Origin: Thermomonas sp. HDW16
GTDB lineage: Bacteria; Pseudomonadota; Gammaproteobacteria; Xanthomonadales; Xanthomonadaceae
DNA: 64,000 nucleotides
Direction: 5' to 3'
NCBI RefSeq assembly: GCF_011302915.1
Contig: NZ_CP049872.1
Coordinates: 992,001-1,056,000 of the forward strand
The position numbers and the translations under genes were made by a program. The notes under the pieces are model-generated. The model did no database searches. It was not told where the DNA came from and was given only the letters and a program-made list of their open reading frames with translations. Below are positions 48,243 to 57,875 of the stretch, one piece after another; the stretch's first letter is position 1, and each line of letters begins with the position of its first letter.

Positions 48243-49148
48243 TCAACCCTTGGCGTGCAGTGGCGTGCCGGCCTTGTCGGCCGGCACCACCCGGATCAGG
48301 CCTTCCTGCGCGGTGCTGGCCACCAGCCGGCCGTTGCGGTCGAATACTTGGCCACGTGCCAGCCCGCGCCCACCTTGCGCACTGGGGCTGTCGATCGAAT
48401 ACAGCAGCCAGTCGTCGGCGCGGAACGGGCGGTGGAACCACAGCGCATGGTCGAGCGAGGCCATCTGCACGTTCGGCTGGTAGTAGCTGATGCCGTGCGG
48501 GAAGGTGGCAGTGCCGAGCAAGTGGAAATCGCTGGCGTAGGCGAGCAGGGCACGGTGCAGTTCCGGCGCATCGCCCACTTTCTCGCTGAGGCGGAACCAC
48601 ACCTGCTGGAACGGCGGGCGTTTTGGCGGGTTCAGTTCGTCGCGCGGATACACGTGGCGGAACTCGAATGGCCCGCGCCGTGCCAGCCAGCGCTGCACTT
48701 TGCTTGGCAACTTGGCCAGTTCTTCCGGCGGCAGCGAGGGCGCTTCATGCAAGTCCTCGGGCTTGGGCACTTCGGGCATCGACAGCTGGTGCTCGGCGCC
48801 GGCTTCGTATTGCTGGAAGGATGCGGCCAGGAAGAAGATCGGCTGGCCGTGCTGGATCGCGGTCACCCGGCGCACCGAGAAGCTGCCACCGTCGCGCGTG
48901 CGGTCGACGTTGTAGACGATCGGCGCCTCGATGTCGCCGGCGCGCAGGAAATAGGCGTGCAGCGAGTGCGCGTCGCGAGGTTCGCCTGCCGAATCCATGG
49001 TCGCTTGCGCGGCGGACAGCGCCTGCCCCAGCACCTGCCCGCCGAAGACGTACTTGGTGCCGATGTCGCGGCTCTGGCCGCGGAAGAGGTTGTCTTCGAG
49101 CCGCTCCAGCGAGAGCAGTTCGATCAGTTCGGAGACGGCGGAATTCAT
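48243..49148 (-). CDS. tesB: Acyl-CoA thioesterase II
   Basis: Hydrolyses medium to long acyl-CoA to free acid and CoA. 301 residues forming a double hot-dog: N-terminal half with LFRGQSRDIGTKYVFGGQVLGQALSAAQ and GDIEAPIVYNVDRTRDGGSFSVRRV, C-terminal half with ATFPHGISYYQPNVQMASLDHALWFHR and QEGLIRVV. The catalytic triad D (in SLDHAL), S/T and Q (AQEGL) is present. Follows ampD by 7 bases and precedes the DUF2007-like gene. Confidence 0.93.
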   Translation of the reverse strand: MNSAVSELIELLSLERLEDNLFRGQSRDIGTKYVFGGQVLGQALSAAQATMDSAGEPRDAHSLHAYFLRAGDIEAPIVYNVDRTRDGGSFSVRRVTAIQHGQPIFFLAASFQQYEAGAEHQLSMPEVPKPEDLHEAPSLPPEELAKLPSKVQRWLARRGPFEFRHVYPRDELNPPKRPPFQQVWFRLSEKVGDAPELHRALLAYASDFHLLGTATFPHGISYYQPNVQMASLDHALWFHRPFRADDWLLYSIDSPSAQGGRGLARGQVFDRNGRLVASTAQEGLIRVVPADKAGTPLHAKG

Positions 49149-49155
49149 CCGTGGA

Positions 49156-49728
49156 TTATAGGGGGCCGTGCGCGCCGATCCGCTGCAGTGGCACTTCGGC
49201 CAGCAGCCGCCGCCACGGGAAATGCGGGCCGGGATCACGCTTGCGGCGCACCTTGATCGCGGGGTCGTCGCTGGCTTCGACCTCGTCCAGATCCAGGTCT
49301 TCGTGGCCGGCGATCAGCGCGAGCGAGGGAATCTGCGCCCGCAGCCCATCCAGCAAGGCGACCAGCGCATCGATCTGCGCCTCGGTATAGGGCTCGTCCA
49401 TCGCCTGGTGGCGCGAATCGAGCCAGTCGGGATAGCGGCCGGTATTGACCAGCTCGATGCCGATGCTGCGCGGGTTGTAGCCCCGCGTGTGATGGGCGAC
49501 GCGCGCCGGCTCGACGTATTCGACGATGCGGCCATCGCGGTCGATGTAGTAATGCCCGCTGTTGCCGGTGCCGCTGGCGTACAACACGCGCTCGCCGTAC
49601 TCGCGGGCCATTGCCAGGTCGGGTAGCTCGGTGCAGTGGATCACCACCAGGTTGATGTCGACCAAATCGCGCGCGGTCAACGCCTCGGCGTACGGCAATG
49701 GCTTGCACTGGGTCAGGGGCTCTGGCAT
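49156..49728 (-). CDS. N-acetylmuramoyl-L-alanine amidase (AmpD-type)
   Basis: 190 residues without signal peptide, so cytoplasmic. Zinc ligands of the amidase_2 family: H31 ([10 protein letters not shown]), H in GHEDLDLDE, and D in [10 protein letters not shown]. Also visible: [28 protein letters not shown] and [18 protein letters not shown]. AmpD cleaves anhydro-MurNAc-peptides during peptidoglycan recycling. The insertion [18 protein letters not shown] is longer than in E. coli AmpD, so an AmpD-like paralogue is possible. Divergent from the YqiA-like gene. Confidence 0.87.
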   Translation of the reverse strand: MPEPLTQCKPLPYAEALTARDLVDINLVVIHCTELPDLAMAREYGERVLYASGTGNSGHYYIDRDGRIVEYVEPARVAHHTRGYNPRSIGIELVNTGRYPDWLDSRHQAMDEPYTEAQIDALVALLDGLRAQIPSLALIAGHEDLDLDEVEASDDPAIKVRRKRDPGPHFPWRRLLAEVPLQRIGAHGPL

Positions 49729-49789
49729 GCGGCGATGCTAGCATTCGCACCCGGGCGCATTTCCTGCGCGGCATCAAGGACCCAGCAGC

Positions 49790-50314
49790 ATGCGCGGCCA
49801 CTGCATTCTCTCGCACGGCTTCGAAAGCGGGCCGGACGCAACCAAGGTCACTGCGTTGGCGGATGCTGCCGAGCGACTGGGCTGGAGCCACGAACGCCCG
49901 GACTACAGCGACCTCGATGCGAAGCGCGAGGTCAGCCCGCTGGGCGATGTGATGGCGCGCCTGCAGCGCCTGCAGCAGATCGCGCACGCGGCCTCGACTC
50001 ATGGCCCGCTGGTGCTGGCCGGTTCCAGCCTGGGCGCATGGATTTCGGCACGGGTTTCACTGGAGGTGCCGGTACATGGCCTCTTCCTGATGGCGCCACC
50101 GATCGAGATGCGGCCAGCACCGATGATGGAAGCGGCCAGCGTGCCGGTCTCGATCATCCACGGCTGGCACGACGAGCTGATCCCTGCACAACAGGTGGTC
50201 GACTGGGCTTCCTCCCGCAATGCGCGCCTGCTGCTGGTGGACGACTCGCACCGGCTGTCCGATCACGTGCAGGCGAGTGCGGACGCATTCGCCCAACTGC
50301 TGGCAACGCTATGA
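49790..50314 (+). CDS. YqiA-like alpha/beta hydrolase
   Basis: 174 residues. The small serine hydrolase motifs are seen: [14 protein letters not shown] at the oxyanion loop, nucleophile elbow [11 protein letters not shown], acid residue in [10 protein letters not shown] and terminal His in DDSHRLSDH. YqiA of E. coli is an esterase on palmitoyl-CoA-type and p-nitrophenyl esters; physiological substrate unclear. The TGA stop overlaps an ATG, but that ATG is not the likely rlmKL start. Confidence 0.82.
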   Translation: MRGHCILSHGFESGPDATKVTALADAAERLGWSHERPDYSDLDAKREVSPLGDVMARLQRLQQIAHAASTHGPLVLAGSSLGAWISARVSLEVPVHGLFLMAPPIEMRPAPMMEAASVPVSIIHGWHDELIPAQQVVDWASSRNARLLLVDDSHRLSDHVQASADAFAQLLATL

Positions 50315-50320
50315 CCGCTC

Positions 50321-50338
50321 TCCCGGCATTCGCCGGGA
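50321..50338. repeat. Short hairpin (REP-like) between the hydrolase and rlmKL
   Basis: TCCCGGC / GCCGGGA with an ATTC loop, 7 bases after the hydrolase stop. TCCCGGCATTCGCCGGGA resembles the short palindromic repeats widespread in Xanthomonadaceae genomes. It occupies a sequence that would otherwise be read as the N-terminus of rlmKL, supporting the downstream start. Confidence 0.55.
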
Positions 50339-50364
50339 TGAGCGCAAAAAACGATGAGGTCTCT

Positions 50365-52497
50365 TTGAAATTCTTCGCTTCCTGCGGCAAGGGCCTGGAA
50401 TACCTGCTGGCCGACGAACTCGTCGCGCTGGGCTGTACGCGAGCGACTGCGGCGATCGCCGGTGCCAACGCCGAAGGCGAGCTGGTCGACGCGCAGCGTG
50501 CGGTGCTGTGGTCGCGGCTGGCCAGCCGCGTGCTGTGGCCGATCGCCGAATTCCCCTGCGCCGACGAACACGCGCTGTATGCCGGCGTGGCGGCCATTGA
50601 CTGGACCCAGCATCTCGATGCGTCGCACACCATCGCGGTCGACGCGCACGTGTCCGGTGACGCGCTCACCCATGCGCGCTATGCCGCGCAGCGGGTGAAG
50701 GACGGCATCGTCGATACCTTGCGCGCAAAGACCGGCGCGCGGCCGGACGTGGATGTCGAATCGCCCGACGTGCGCATCAACCTCGTCGTGCGCAAGGGCC
50801 AGGCGACGCTGTCCATCGACCTTGGCGGCGGTTCGCTGCATCGTCGCGGCTGGCGGCGGGCGCAGGGCGAGGCACCGTTGAAGGAAAACCTGGCCGCGGC
50901 GGTGTTGCTGCGCGGCGGTTGGCCGCAGGCGTATGCCGATGGCGGCGACCTGCTCGATCCGATGTGCGGCAGCGGCACCCTGCTGATCGAAGGTGCGCTG
51001 ATGGCGGCTGATGTCGCGCCTGGCCTGATGCGGCTGGGCGATACCTTGCCGACGCGCTGGGCCGGCTTCGATGTCGAAACCTGGAAGGCGCTGCACATCG
51101 ATGCCATCGAACGCGAAGCGAAGGGGCGCGCGTCGTTGCGGCCAAGCTTCACCGGCAGCGACCTCGATCCGCATGCGATCCGCTCCGCGCGCGAAAACGC
51201 GCAGGCTGCGGGCGTGGACGATGCGATTTCATTCGCCGTGCGCGATGTCGTGGACTTGCCGGTGCAGGACAACCCACGCGGCGTGGTCGCCTGCAATCCA
51301 CCCTACGATGCGCGGCTTGCCGCGGATCCGGCGCTGTACCGCGCGCTGGGCGATGCATTGAAACGGGCCACGCCGAACTGGTGCGCAAGTCTGTTGTGCG
51401 GTGATTTCGAACTTGCCCGCGCCACCGGCCTGCGCGCACAGAAGCGCTACCAGGTCTTCAATGGCCCGATCGAATGCAGCCTGATCGTCTGCGATCCGAT
51501 TGCGTTGCCAGCCCGCGATGAAACGCAGAAGCGCGAACTCGGCGAAGGCGCGCAGATGGTCGCGAACCGTCTGCGCAAGAACCTGAAGGCGTTGCGCGGA
51601 TGGCGCGAACGCGATGGCGTGAGCTGCTTCCGCGCGTACGATGCCGACATTCCCGAATACGCCTGCGCAGTGGACGTGTACACCACCACCGGCGATGAAA
51701 CCTGGCTGCACGTGCAGGAATACGCCGCGCCCGCGGATATCCCCGAAGCCACCACGCGCAAGCGGCTCAACGAGCTGCTGGCTGGCGTACGCGACGTGTT
51801 CGAGGTGCCGAAAGAGCGGGTGGCGGTGAAGACCCGCAGCACCGGCAAGGGTGGCTCCAAATACGGACGTTTCGACCAGCGCAGCGAATTCCTGCACGTC
51901 ACCGAAGGCGCGGCGACCTTGCTGGTCAACCTGTTCGATTACCTCGATACCGGCCTGTTCCTCGACCATCGCCCGCTGCGCGCGCGGATGGCGCTGGAAG
52001 CACGCGGCAAGCATTTCCTCAACCTGTTCTGCTACACCGGCGTGGCCACGGTGCAGGCGGCGGTGCAGGGCGCGGTACAGACTACCAGCGTGGATCTGTC
52101 GGCCACGTATCTGGAATGGCTGGCCGACAACCTGCGCGAAAACGGCATCGGCGGCACGCGCCACCGTATCGCCCAGGCGGACGCGCTCAAGTGGCTAGAG
52201 GCCGACACCGGCGCGTACGACGTGATCTTCTGCGATCCGCCCACCTTCTCCAATTCCAAGCGCGCCGACGATTTCGACGTGCAGCGCGACCAGGTACGCC
52301 TGCTGCGCGCGGCGGTCGAGCGCCTAGCCGAGGGCGGCGTGCTGTACTTCAGCAACAACTTCCGGCGATTCAAGTTGGACGAAGCCGCGTTGGGCGAATT
52401 CGCCCACGTCGAGGACATCAGCGCATCCACCATCCCGCCGGACTTCGCGCGCAACCCGCGCATCCATCGCGCATGGCGGCTGACCCGCCGCAGTTGA
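50365..52497 (+). CDS. rlmKL: Bifunctional 23S rRNA methyltransferase RlmKL (G2445 N2 and G2069 N7)
   Basis: Methylates 23S rRNA at G2445 and G2069. 710 residues from a TTG start: Xanthomonas homologues begin MKFFAS, exactly this frame ([21 protein letters not shown]), and GATGAGG lies at the right distance. The upstream ATG at 50311 would prepend residues encoded by a hairpin. Seen: N-terminal THUMP, first SAM domain with [16 protein letters not shown] and [10 protein letters not shown], then second methyltransferase with [16 protein letters not shown] and [12 protein letters not shown]. It ends 18 bases before the next gene. Confidence 0.94.
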   Translation: MKFFASCGKGLEYLLADELVALGCTRATAAIAGANAEGELVDAQRAVLWSRLASRVLWPIAEFPCADEHALYAGVAAIDWTQHLDASHTIAVDAHVSGDALTHARYAAQRVKDGIVDTLRAKTGARPDVDVESPDVRINLVVRKGQATLSIDLGGGSLHRRGWRRAQGEAPLKENLAAAVLLRGGWPQAYADGGDLLDPMCGSGTLLIEGALMAADVAPGLMRLGDTLPTRWAGFDVETWKALHIDAIEREAKGRASLRPSFTGSDLDPHAIRSARENAQAAGVDDAISFAVRDVVDLPVQDNPRGVVACNPPYDARLAADPALYRALGDALKRATPNWCASLLCGDFELARATGLRAQKRYQVFNGPIECSLIVCDPIALPARDETQKRELGEGAQMVANRLRKNLKALRGWRERDGVSCFRAYDADIPEYACAVDVYTTTGDETWLHVQEYAAPADIPEATTRKRLNELLAGVRDVFEVPKERVAVKTRSTGKGGSKYGRFDQRSEFLHVTEGAATLLVNLFDYLDTGLFLDHRPLRARMALEARGKHFLNLFCYTGVATVQAAVQGAVQTTSVDLSATYLEWLADNLRENGIGGTRHRIAQADALKWLEADTGAYDVIFCDPPTFSNSKRADDFDVQRDQVRLLRAAVERLAEGGVLYFSNNFRRFKLDEAALGEFAHVEDISASTIPPDFARNPRIHRAWRLTRRS

Positions 52498-52515
52498 ACC
52501 AAGGCAAGGAGTCCC

Positions 52516-53109
52516 ATGCGCCATCGTCGTTCGGACAAACTGCGTTTCATCGGACAGTGGTTGCGCAACCCGCGCCAAACCGCGGCCGTCGCGCCGTCCA
52601 GTCCCGAGCTTGCGTCAGCGATGCTGGGCGAATTGCCGGCGAATGCGCGGCGGGTGGTCGAACTCGGCGGCGGTACCGGTGCGATCACCCGCGCGCTGGT
52701 GGATGGCGGCATATCCGGCGAGGCGCTGCTGGTGCTGGAATTGAACGAGGAACTGCATGCGCACTTACGCCGTCGTTTCCCGGACGAGGTGCTGGTGCTG
52801 GGCGATGCCGTGGAGCTGCCGCGGCTCGCATCCGAAGCGGGCTTCCTGGATGCTGGGCCTGCGGATGCGGTGATCTCCGGCTTGGGCCTGCTGGCGATGG
52901 ATCGCGAACTGGTGACGAACATCCTGCGCAGTGCGTTCGCCTGCCTGCGCCCGGATGGACGCTTCATCCAGTTCACCTACGGGCCGGTTTCGCCCGTGCA
53001 CGAATCGGTACTGGACGCGCTGGGCTTGCGCATGCGTCGCGGGGCATTCGTGCTGCGCAACGTGCCGCCGGCGACGGTGTACGTCTACGAGCGCGCGACC
53101 GACAACTGA
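52516..53109 (+). CDS. SAM-dependent methyltransferase (phospholipid N-methyltransferase-like)
   Basis: 197 residues. Rossmann SAM motif VVELGGGTGAITRALVDGG near residue 46; then LLVLELNEELHAHLRRRFPDE and a post-core that includes GLGLLAMDRELVTNILR and PDGRFIQFTYGPVSPVHE. The segment SSPELASAMLGELP ahead of the core resembles PmtA-type phosphatidylethanolamine N-methyltransferases. Membrane phospholipid methylation is possible; other small-molecule substrates cannot be excluded. Start 18 bases after rlmKL. Confidence 0.8.
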   Translation: MRHRRSDKLRFIGQWLRNPRQTAAVAPSSPELASAMLGELPANARRVVELGGGTGAITRALVDGGISGEALLVLELNEELHAHLRRRFPDEVLVLGDAVELPRLASEAGFLDAGPADAVISGLGLLAMDRELVTNILRSAFACLRPDGRFIQFTYGPVSPVHESVLDALGLRMRRGAFVLRNVPPATVYVYERATDN

Positions 53110-53131
53110 TCCGCGCTTTCCGATGCAAAAG

Positions 53132-53160
53132 AAAAAGGCCGCGGATCACCGCGGCCTTTT
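53132..53160. terminator. Bidirectional intrinsic terminator between the methyltransferase and aqpZ
   Basis: AAAAGGCCGCGG / CCGCGGCCTTTT stem of 12 bp with loop ATCA, flanked by A and T runs; it can serve both convergent genes. Confidence 0.9.
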
Positions 53161-53181
53161 CGTTGGAACGTGTCGATGCGA

Positions 53182-53916
53182 TCAGCCGTTGCCGACCACG
53201 TCCGGGCGATCCGGGCCCAGCCAGCGATAGACCGCGCCGCCCAGCATCGCACCCAGGATCGGTGCCACCCAGAACAGCCACAGCTGCGACAGCGGGGTGC
53301 CGCCGACCAGCAGCGCCACGCCGGTGGAACGCGCCGGGTTCACCGAGGTATTGGTGACCGGGATGCTGATCAGGTGGATCAGGGTCAGGCCCAGGCCGAT
53401 CGCGATCGGCGCGAAGCCGGCCGGCGCATTGCGATGGGTTGCGCCCATGATGATCACCAGGAACATCGCGGTCATCACCACTTCGCACAGGAAGGCCGCG
53501 GCCATGCTGTAGCCGCCGGGCGAATGATCGCCAAAGCCATTGGTGGCGAATGCGCCGGCGGCATTGGGATCGACGGCGAAGCTCGCGGTGCCGCTGGCGA
53601 TCTGGAACAGGATCCACGCCGCGAAGATCGCGCCGAGCACCTGGGCGACGACATAGGGCAGCAGATCCTTGGCCGGGAAGCGGCCGCCGGCCCACAGGCC
53701 GAAGCTCACTGCTGGATTGAAATGGCCGCCCGAGATGTGCCCAAGCGCATACGCGCCGGTCAGCACGGTCAGGCCGAAGGCCAGCGCCACGCCGACGAAA
53801 CCAATCCCCAGCGGATTGCCGTCACCGCCGAAGTTCGCCGCCAACACCGCGCTGCCGCAACCACCCAACACCAGCCAGAACGTGCCGATGAACTCGGCAC
53901 CAAGTCGTTTGATCAT
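53182..53916 (-). CDS. aqpZ: Aquaporin Z (water channel)
   Basis: Inner-membrane MIP channel of 244 residues, from [25 protein letters not shown], with six helices and two NPA boxes: [14 protein letters not shown] and [15 protein letters not shown]. The aromatic/Arg filter residues H ([11 protein letters not shown]) and R (NPARS) fit the water-selective AqpZ group rather than GlpF. A strong GGGGAGC lies ahead of the ATG. Single gene; convergent with the methyltransferase and separated from the next gene by 102 bases. Confidence 0.94.
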   Translation of the reverse strand: MIKRLGAEFIGTFWLVLGGCGSAVLAANFGGDGNPLGIGFVGVALAFGLTVLTGAYALGHISGGHFNPAVSFGLWAGGRFPAKDLLPYVVAQVLGAIFAAWILFQIASGTASFAVDPNAAGAFATNGFGDHSPGGYSMAAAFLCEVVMTAMFLVIIMGATHRNAPAGFAPIAIGLGLTLIHLISIPVTNTSVNPARSTGVALLVGGTPLSQLWLFWVAPILGAMLGGAVYRWLGPDRPDVVGNG

Positions 53917-54018
53917 TGCTAGCTCCCCATGCGAATTAGTTGTGCGTGGCATGCGCGCCCACGCACCGTAATGGATCGGCGTTAAGCCGGCGTGGTTATG
54001 CGTTGAATCGCCGCGTGA

Positions 54019-55098
54019 TCAACGGCCACGGATGCGCCCGAACAGGCCGCCGGTTGGCTTGGGTGTCATCGTTTCCGGCTCAGGTGCATGGGGTGGCACG
54101 AATTCGGCATAGCCGGTAGCCAGGTTCGCATTGACGAAATCGGCCACTTCCTCTCGTGCCACGCCGCTGGCTTCCGCCACTTCGGCAATGGTTGCCGGCC
54201 CCTTCATCATCGCGGTCGCGATGCGGAAATGCTTGGGATATTCGCGCTCGGTCTGCGGCCACTTGGTCAGCCGGTAGTTGCCGTCCACGTCATTGCCGGG
54301 CAGCAGGTGGCCGTGTCCGCTCAACAAGCCGCCCAGCCATTGCAGGCGCGCAAGTGGCTGCGCCGCGCCGAGCGAAGCGGCTTCGCTTTCCCATGCCACG
54401 GCATCCGGCGTTTCGAAATCTTCGATCAACAAGGTACCGCCGAAATATCCGGTCAGTGGCTTGAGCGTGGCCGGGCCATGCCAGACCGCGCTGCGCGGAT
54501 CGATCAACAGCACCGGATCGCTGCCGCGCTGCAGGCGTACCCGGCGTTCCAAGCCATTGCGGCCCAGCCAACTGGCCAGTGATCGATCCGGTGCCAATTC
54601 GACCACGGGTTCCGGTTCTGGTTCCGGCGCTGGTGGCTCGGGTTCGACCACGACTGCCGTCGCCCTCGCAACGGGTTCCGCCGGTGTTTGCACGATCTCG
54701 TCGACCGTGGCTGCTGCTTGTGCGGGCGGCAATTGGCCTGAAGGTGCAGGGGTGGATGCCACGGGTGGCGGTTCAGGCGCGGTTGCACGCGGCGCGTCGC
54801 CGGCGATCTCGCTCAGCAGCACGGCGAAGTCATTGGCGGTGACTGGCCGCGGCAGGCGGTAATCGGTCTGGTTGCGATCCACCGAAGTCAGGCCGATCAC
54901 CTTGCGGCCGGCAGCGTGCAGGCGCAGCCAGCTCATCGGCCCGTACAGGCTGTCCATGTCGATGACCACATAGTCGGCGCTTTCGTCGCCGGCCAACGCC
55001 CATGTATTGCCGAGTTCGGCGTTCGCAGCCCTGAAGGCCGCCTGCACTTCGGCTTCCGTGGTGCTGTCCATGCCGGTGATGCCGAGGGTCAGAGCCAT
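54019..55098 (-). CDS. Uncharacterised two-domain protein with proline/glutamate linker
   Basis: 359 residues, cytoplasmic. Residues 1-95 look like a receiver-type alpha/beta domain (ITGMDSTTEAEVQAAF, SADYVVIDMDSLYGPMSWLRLHAAGRKVIGLTS, DYRLPRPVTANDFAVLL) but the phospho-acceptor pattern is not clear. A disordered linker rich in Pro, Ala and Glu (around 100-175) joins a C-terminal domain with SLASWLGRNGLERRVRLQRGSDPVLLIDP, and a small winged-helix-like end (TAMMKGPATIAEVAEASGVAREEVADFVNANLATGYAEFV). No known family is recognised. Nearby HNH gene is transcribed the same way. Confidence 0.65.
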   Translation of the reverse strand: MALTLGITGMDSTTEAEVQAAFRAANAELGNTWALAGDESADYVVIDMDSLYGPMSWLRLHAAGRKVIGLTSVDRNQTDYRLPRPVTANDFAVLLSEIAGDAPRATAPEPPPVASTPAPSGQLPPAQAAATVDEIVQTPAEPVARATAVVVEPEPPAPEPEPEPVVELAPDRSLASWLGRNGLERRVRLQRGSDPVLLIDPRSAVWHGPATLKPLTGYFGGTLLIEDFETPDAVAWESEAASLGAAQPLARLQWLGGLLSGHGHLLPGNDVDGNYRLTKWPQTEREYPKHFRIATAMMKGPATIAEVAEASGVAREEVADFVNANLATGYAEFVPPHAPEPETMTPKPTGGLFGRIRGR

Positions 55099-55240
55099 GA
55101 GCGATGCCTGCTGCGGAAACCCCAAGTGTTGCCAACCCGGCATGCCCCGTCAACGCGCGCTGTTCGTCACATTGCGGCAGTTCACGCTTGCGGGTATCCG
55201 TACGCTAGCGCATTGCGCGAGCCGGTCGTCAGGGCGATCT

Positions 55241-55909
55241 TCACGCGAAGATGCGTGTTTTCTTCGGCAACTGAGCCTTCAGGAAGGCCATTTGGTCGGC
55301 AAGAATATTGCGGTTGGACAGGATCAAATGTTCGATCCAACTGGGTCGGAACGGCACCGCCAACAACGGCATGCCGGCCTGCTGCGGGGTACGGTTGCCC
55401 TTGCGCGAATTGCAGTGGAAGCAGGCGGACACCACGTTTTCCCAGATGTCGCGGCCGCCCTTGGAGACGGGTTGGACGTGGTCACGGGTCAGCGAGCCAC
55501 GATGGAATTCGCGGCCGCAATACAGGCACAGGCCTTGGTCGCGTGCGAACAGCGCGGGATTGGTCAGCGCGGGCGTTGGATCCAGCGCATGCGGGCGGGC
55601 GTGGCCGCGTGCGGCGATGATCGGATGCAGCTGGACGATGCTCTGTTCGCCACTGGCGCGGCAGATGCCGCCATGGATTTCCAGGCAAGGCTCGCCCAGC
55701 GTCCAGGCGACGGCACCGCGTGCGTACAGGCAGGTGGCGTCCTGCCAACTCATCCAGTCCAGCGCGCGGCCGTGCGCATCAAGCCCCAGTAGGCGCAGGC
55801 CGGGGAAGCGGACAACAGAAGAAGCGGAGGGCAGGAACCCGTCCGCATCAGCTACCGCGGTTCGGGTTCCGGCAAGGACCGGGCGTAGCGTTGCGCTATC
55901 GGTCTCCAT
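55241..55909 (-). CDS. HNH endonuclease
   Basis: 222 residues. HNH core with zinc cysteines: CLYCGREFHRGSLTRDHVQPVSKGGRD, then WENVVSACFHCNSRKGNRTPQQAG. The DHVxPxSKGG and CxxC pairs are those of HNH enzymes of the McrA/5-methylcytosine group or phage-type nicking enzymes. The N-terminal ~110 residues (LDAHGRALDWMSWQDATCLYARGAVAWTLGE) are the usual extension of the chromosomal HNH family found in Xanthomonadaceae and other proteobacteria. Target unknown; not part of a recognised defence cluster. Confidence 0.85.
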   Translation of the reverse strand: METDSATLRPVLAGTRTAVADADGFLPSASSVVRFPGLRLLGLDAHGRALDWMSWQDATCLYARGAVAWTLGEPCLEIHGGICRASGEQSIVQLHPIIAARGHARPHALDPTPALTNPALFARDQGLCLYCGREFHRGSLTRDHVQPVSKGGRDIWENVVSACFHCNSRKGNRTPQQAGMPLLAVPFRPSWIEHLILSNRNILADQMAFLKAQLPKKTRIFA

Positions 55910-55985
55910 CGGAAACCGAGCTTATACCCATTCGGTGACGATTTGTGTACAGCCGGCGGATTGGCCGCCGGCTGGAGACGAGCCG

Positions 55986-57776
55986 TCAGTCGCCGAACAA
56001 CTCCGCCGGCATCGTCATCAACGGAGCTGCGCCGCTATCGATGGCCGCCTTGTGCGACAGCGTGCGCGGCAACAGGCGGGCGAAGTAGAAACGTGCGGTT
56101 TCGCGCTTGGCGTCCTTGAATGCCTGCGAGCGATCCGAAGCATCGGCGGCAGCCACGCTGCGTGCCCACCAGTACGCCAGCACCACGTAGCCCGAGTAGA
56201 ACAGGTAGTCGTAACTGGCCGCACCGAGTTCTTCCGGGTTGGAAGCGGCGCGCTGCAGGATCTCGAGGGTCAGCTTGCCCCATTCGCCGGCCTTGGCGCG
56301 CAGCGGGCCGATGAACTCGGCCAGTGCCTCGTCGCCTTCGTGTTGCTTGGCGAATTCTTCGATCATCGCCAGGAACAGCTTCAGGCCGGCGCCTTGCGAT
56401 GCGGCCGTCTTGCGGCCGATCAGGTCCAGCGCCTGGATGCCGGTGGTGCCTTCGTACAGGGTGGTGATGCGCGCATCGCGGGCGTACTGCTCCATGCCGT
56501 GCTCATGGATATAGCCGTGGCCACCGAAGCATTGGATGGCGTTGTAGGTGTTCTCGATGCTCCATTCGGTCTGGCAGGCCTTGGAGATCGGGGTGAGGAA
56601 GCTCACCAGCGTGTGCGCATGTTCGCGTGCAACCGCGTCGGCTTCGCGCTCGGCGGCATCCAGCAGCGAATAGGCGTGCAGCGACAACAGGCGGCCGCCT
56701 TCGACGAGTGCCTTCTGCGACAACAGCATGCGGCGCACGTCCGGCTGCACGATGATCGGATCGGCTGGCTTGTCCGGGGATTTCGGGCCAGACAGCGAAC
56801 GCGACTGCAGGCGCTCGCGCGAGTAGCGCAGCGCGTTCTGGTAGGCGCGTTCGGACAGGCCCAGGCCCTGCACACCGACGCCCAGGCGCGCGGAGTTCAT
56901 CATCACGAACATTGCCTGCAGGCCCTTGTGCGGCTCGCCGACCAGGTAGCCCTGCGCGCCGTCGAAGTTCATCACGCAGGTGGCCGAGCCGTGGATGCCC
57001 ATCTTGTGTTCGATCGAGCCGCAGCGCAGCGCGTTGCGTTCGCCGATGGTGCCGTCCTGCGCGACCTTGAACTTCGGGGTCACGAACAGCGAAATGCCCT
57101 TGGCGCCGGGCGGTGCGTCCGGCAGCTTGGCCAGCACCAGGTGCACGATGTTGCCGGACATGTCGTGCTCGCCGGCGGTGATGAAGATCTTGGTGCCGGT
57201 GATCGCGTAGCTGCCGTCGTCGTTCGGGATCGCCTTGGTCTTCAGCAGGCCGAGGTCGGTGCCGCAATGCGGTTCGGTCAGGCACATGGTGCCGGTCCAG
57301 GTGCCGGCCACCAGCGGCTTCAGGAACACTTCCTTCTGCCAGTCCTCACCATAAGTCTCCAGCGCCTGCACCGCGCCGTGCGACAGCATCGGGAAGTTGC
57401 CCCAGGCCAGGTTGGCGCTATCGACCATTTCAGTCAGTACGCCACCGAGGGCCGCGGGCATGCCCTGGCCGCCGTGTTCCGGCTGGTTGGTCAGGCCGGT
57501 CCAGCCGCCTTCGACGAATTGGTCGAAGGCCTGCTTGAAGCCCGGTGGTACCGCCACATCGCCAGTGGCGGCGTCGAACTTGCAGCCGATCTCGTCGCCG
57601 ACCTTGTTCAGCGGCGCCAGCACGGTTTCGGTGAAGCGCGCGGCTTCATCGATCACCGCATCGACCAATTCGCGGTTGGCGTCGGCGAAACCGAGCCTGG
57701 CGAACGTGGCCTCGCTGTCCAGCACATCGAACAGGGCGAAGCGGATGTCTTCAAGCGGTGCCTTGTAGCTGCTCAT
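55986..57776 (-). CDS. Acyl-CoA dehydrogenase (AcdA/DmdC-like, C-terminal extension)
   Basis: FAD-dependent alpha,beta-dehydrogenation of an acyl-CoA; electrons pass to ETF. 596 residues from MSSYKAPLEDIRFALFDVLD. The long form of the family, with N-terminal acyl-CoA dehydrogenase signature, LTEPHCGTDLGLLKTKAIP (FAD), KMGIHGSATCVMNFDGAQGYLVGE, catalytic base region with IQCFGGHGYIHEHGMEQYARDARITTLYEGTTGIQALDLIG, and a C-terminal helical extension as in DmdC-type enzymes. Substrate unknown. Preceded by a 99-base gap with no evident promoter. Confidence 0.92.
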   Translation of the reverse strand: MSSYKAPLEDIRFALFDVLDSEATFARLGFADANRELVDAVIDEAARFTETVLAPLNKVGDEIGCKFDAATGDVAVPPGFKQAFDQFVEGGWTGLTNQPEHGGQGMPAALGGVLTEMVDSANLAWGNFPMLSHGAVQALETYGEDWQKEVFLKPLVAGTWTGTMCLTEPHCGTDLGLLKTKAIPNDDGSYAITGTKIFITAGEHDMSGNIVHLVLAKLPDAPPGAKGISLFVTPKFKVAQDGTIGERNALRCGSIEHKMGIHGSATCVMNFDGAQGYLVGEPHKGLQAMFVMMNSARLGVGVQGLGLSERAYQNALRYSRERLQSRSLSGPKSPDKPADPIIVQPDVRRMLLSQKALVEGGRLLSLHAYSLLDAAEREADAVAREHAHTLVSFLTPISKACQTEWSIENTYNAIQCFGGHGYIHEHGMEQYARDARITTLYEGTTGIQALDLIGRKTAASQGAGLKLFLAMIEEFAKQHEGDEALAEFIGPLRAKAGEWGKLTLEILQRAASNPEELGAASYDYLFYSGYVVLAYWWARSVAAADASDRSQAFKDAKRETARFYFARLLPRTLSHKAAIDSGAAPLMTMPAELFGD

Positions 57777-57875
57777 GGGGCGTTCCCGTGCGATCGTGCG
57801 GTCCGCCGTCCGGCCCGCGGAACACAAAGCATACTACGGCGTATGGTCAGCGCATGTTGCGACGCGTCGCCTGCT

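Noticed and set aside
50311..50364. ATG at 50311 as rlmKL start, coupled to the hydrolase stop
   Set aside because: Added residues are encoded by a hairpin and do not match homologues; TTG at 50365 has a Shine-Dalgarno and family-like N-terminus.
55241..55909. HNH gene as part of a defence island
   Set aside because: No methyltransferase, helicase or other defence gene lies near; the HNH family is a common chromosomal one.
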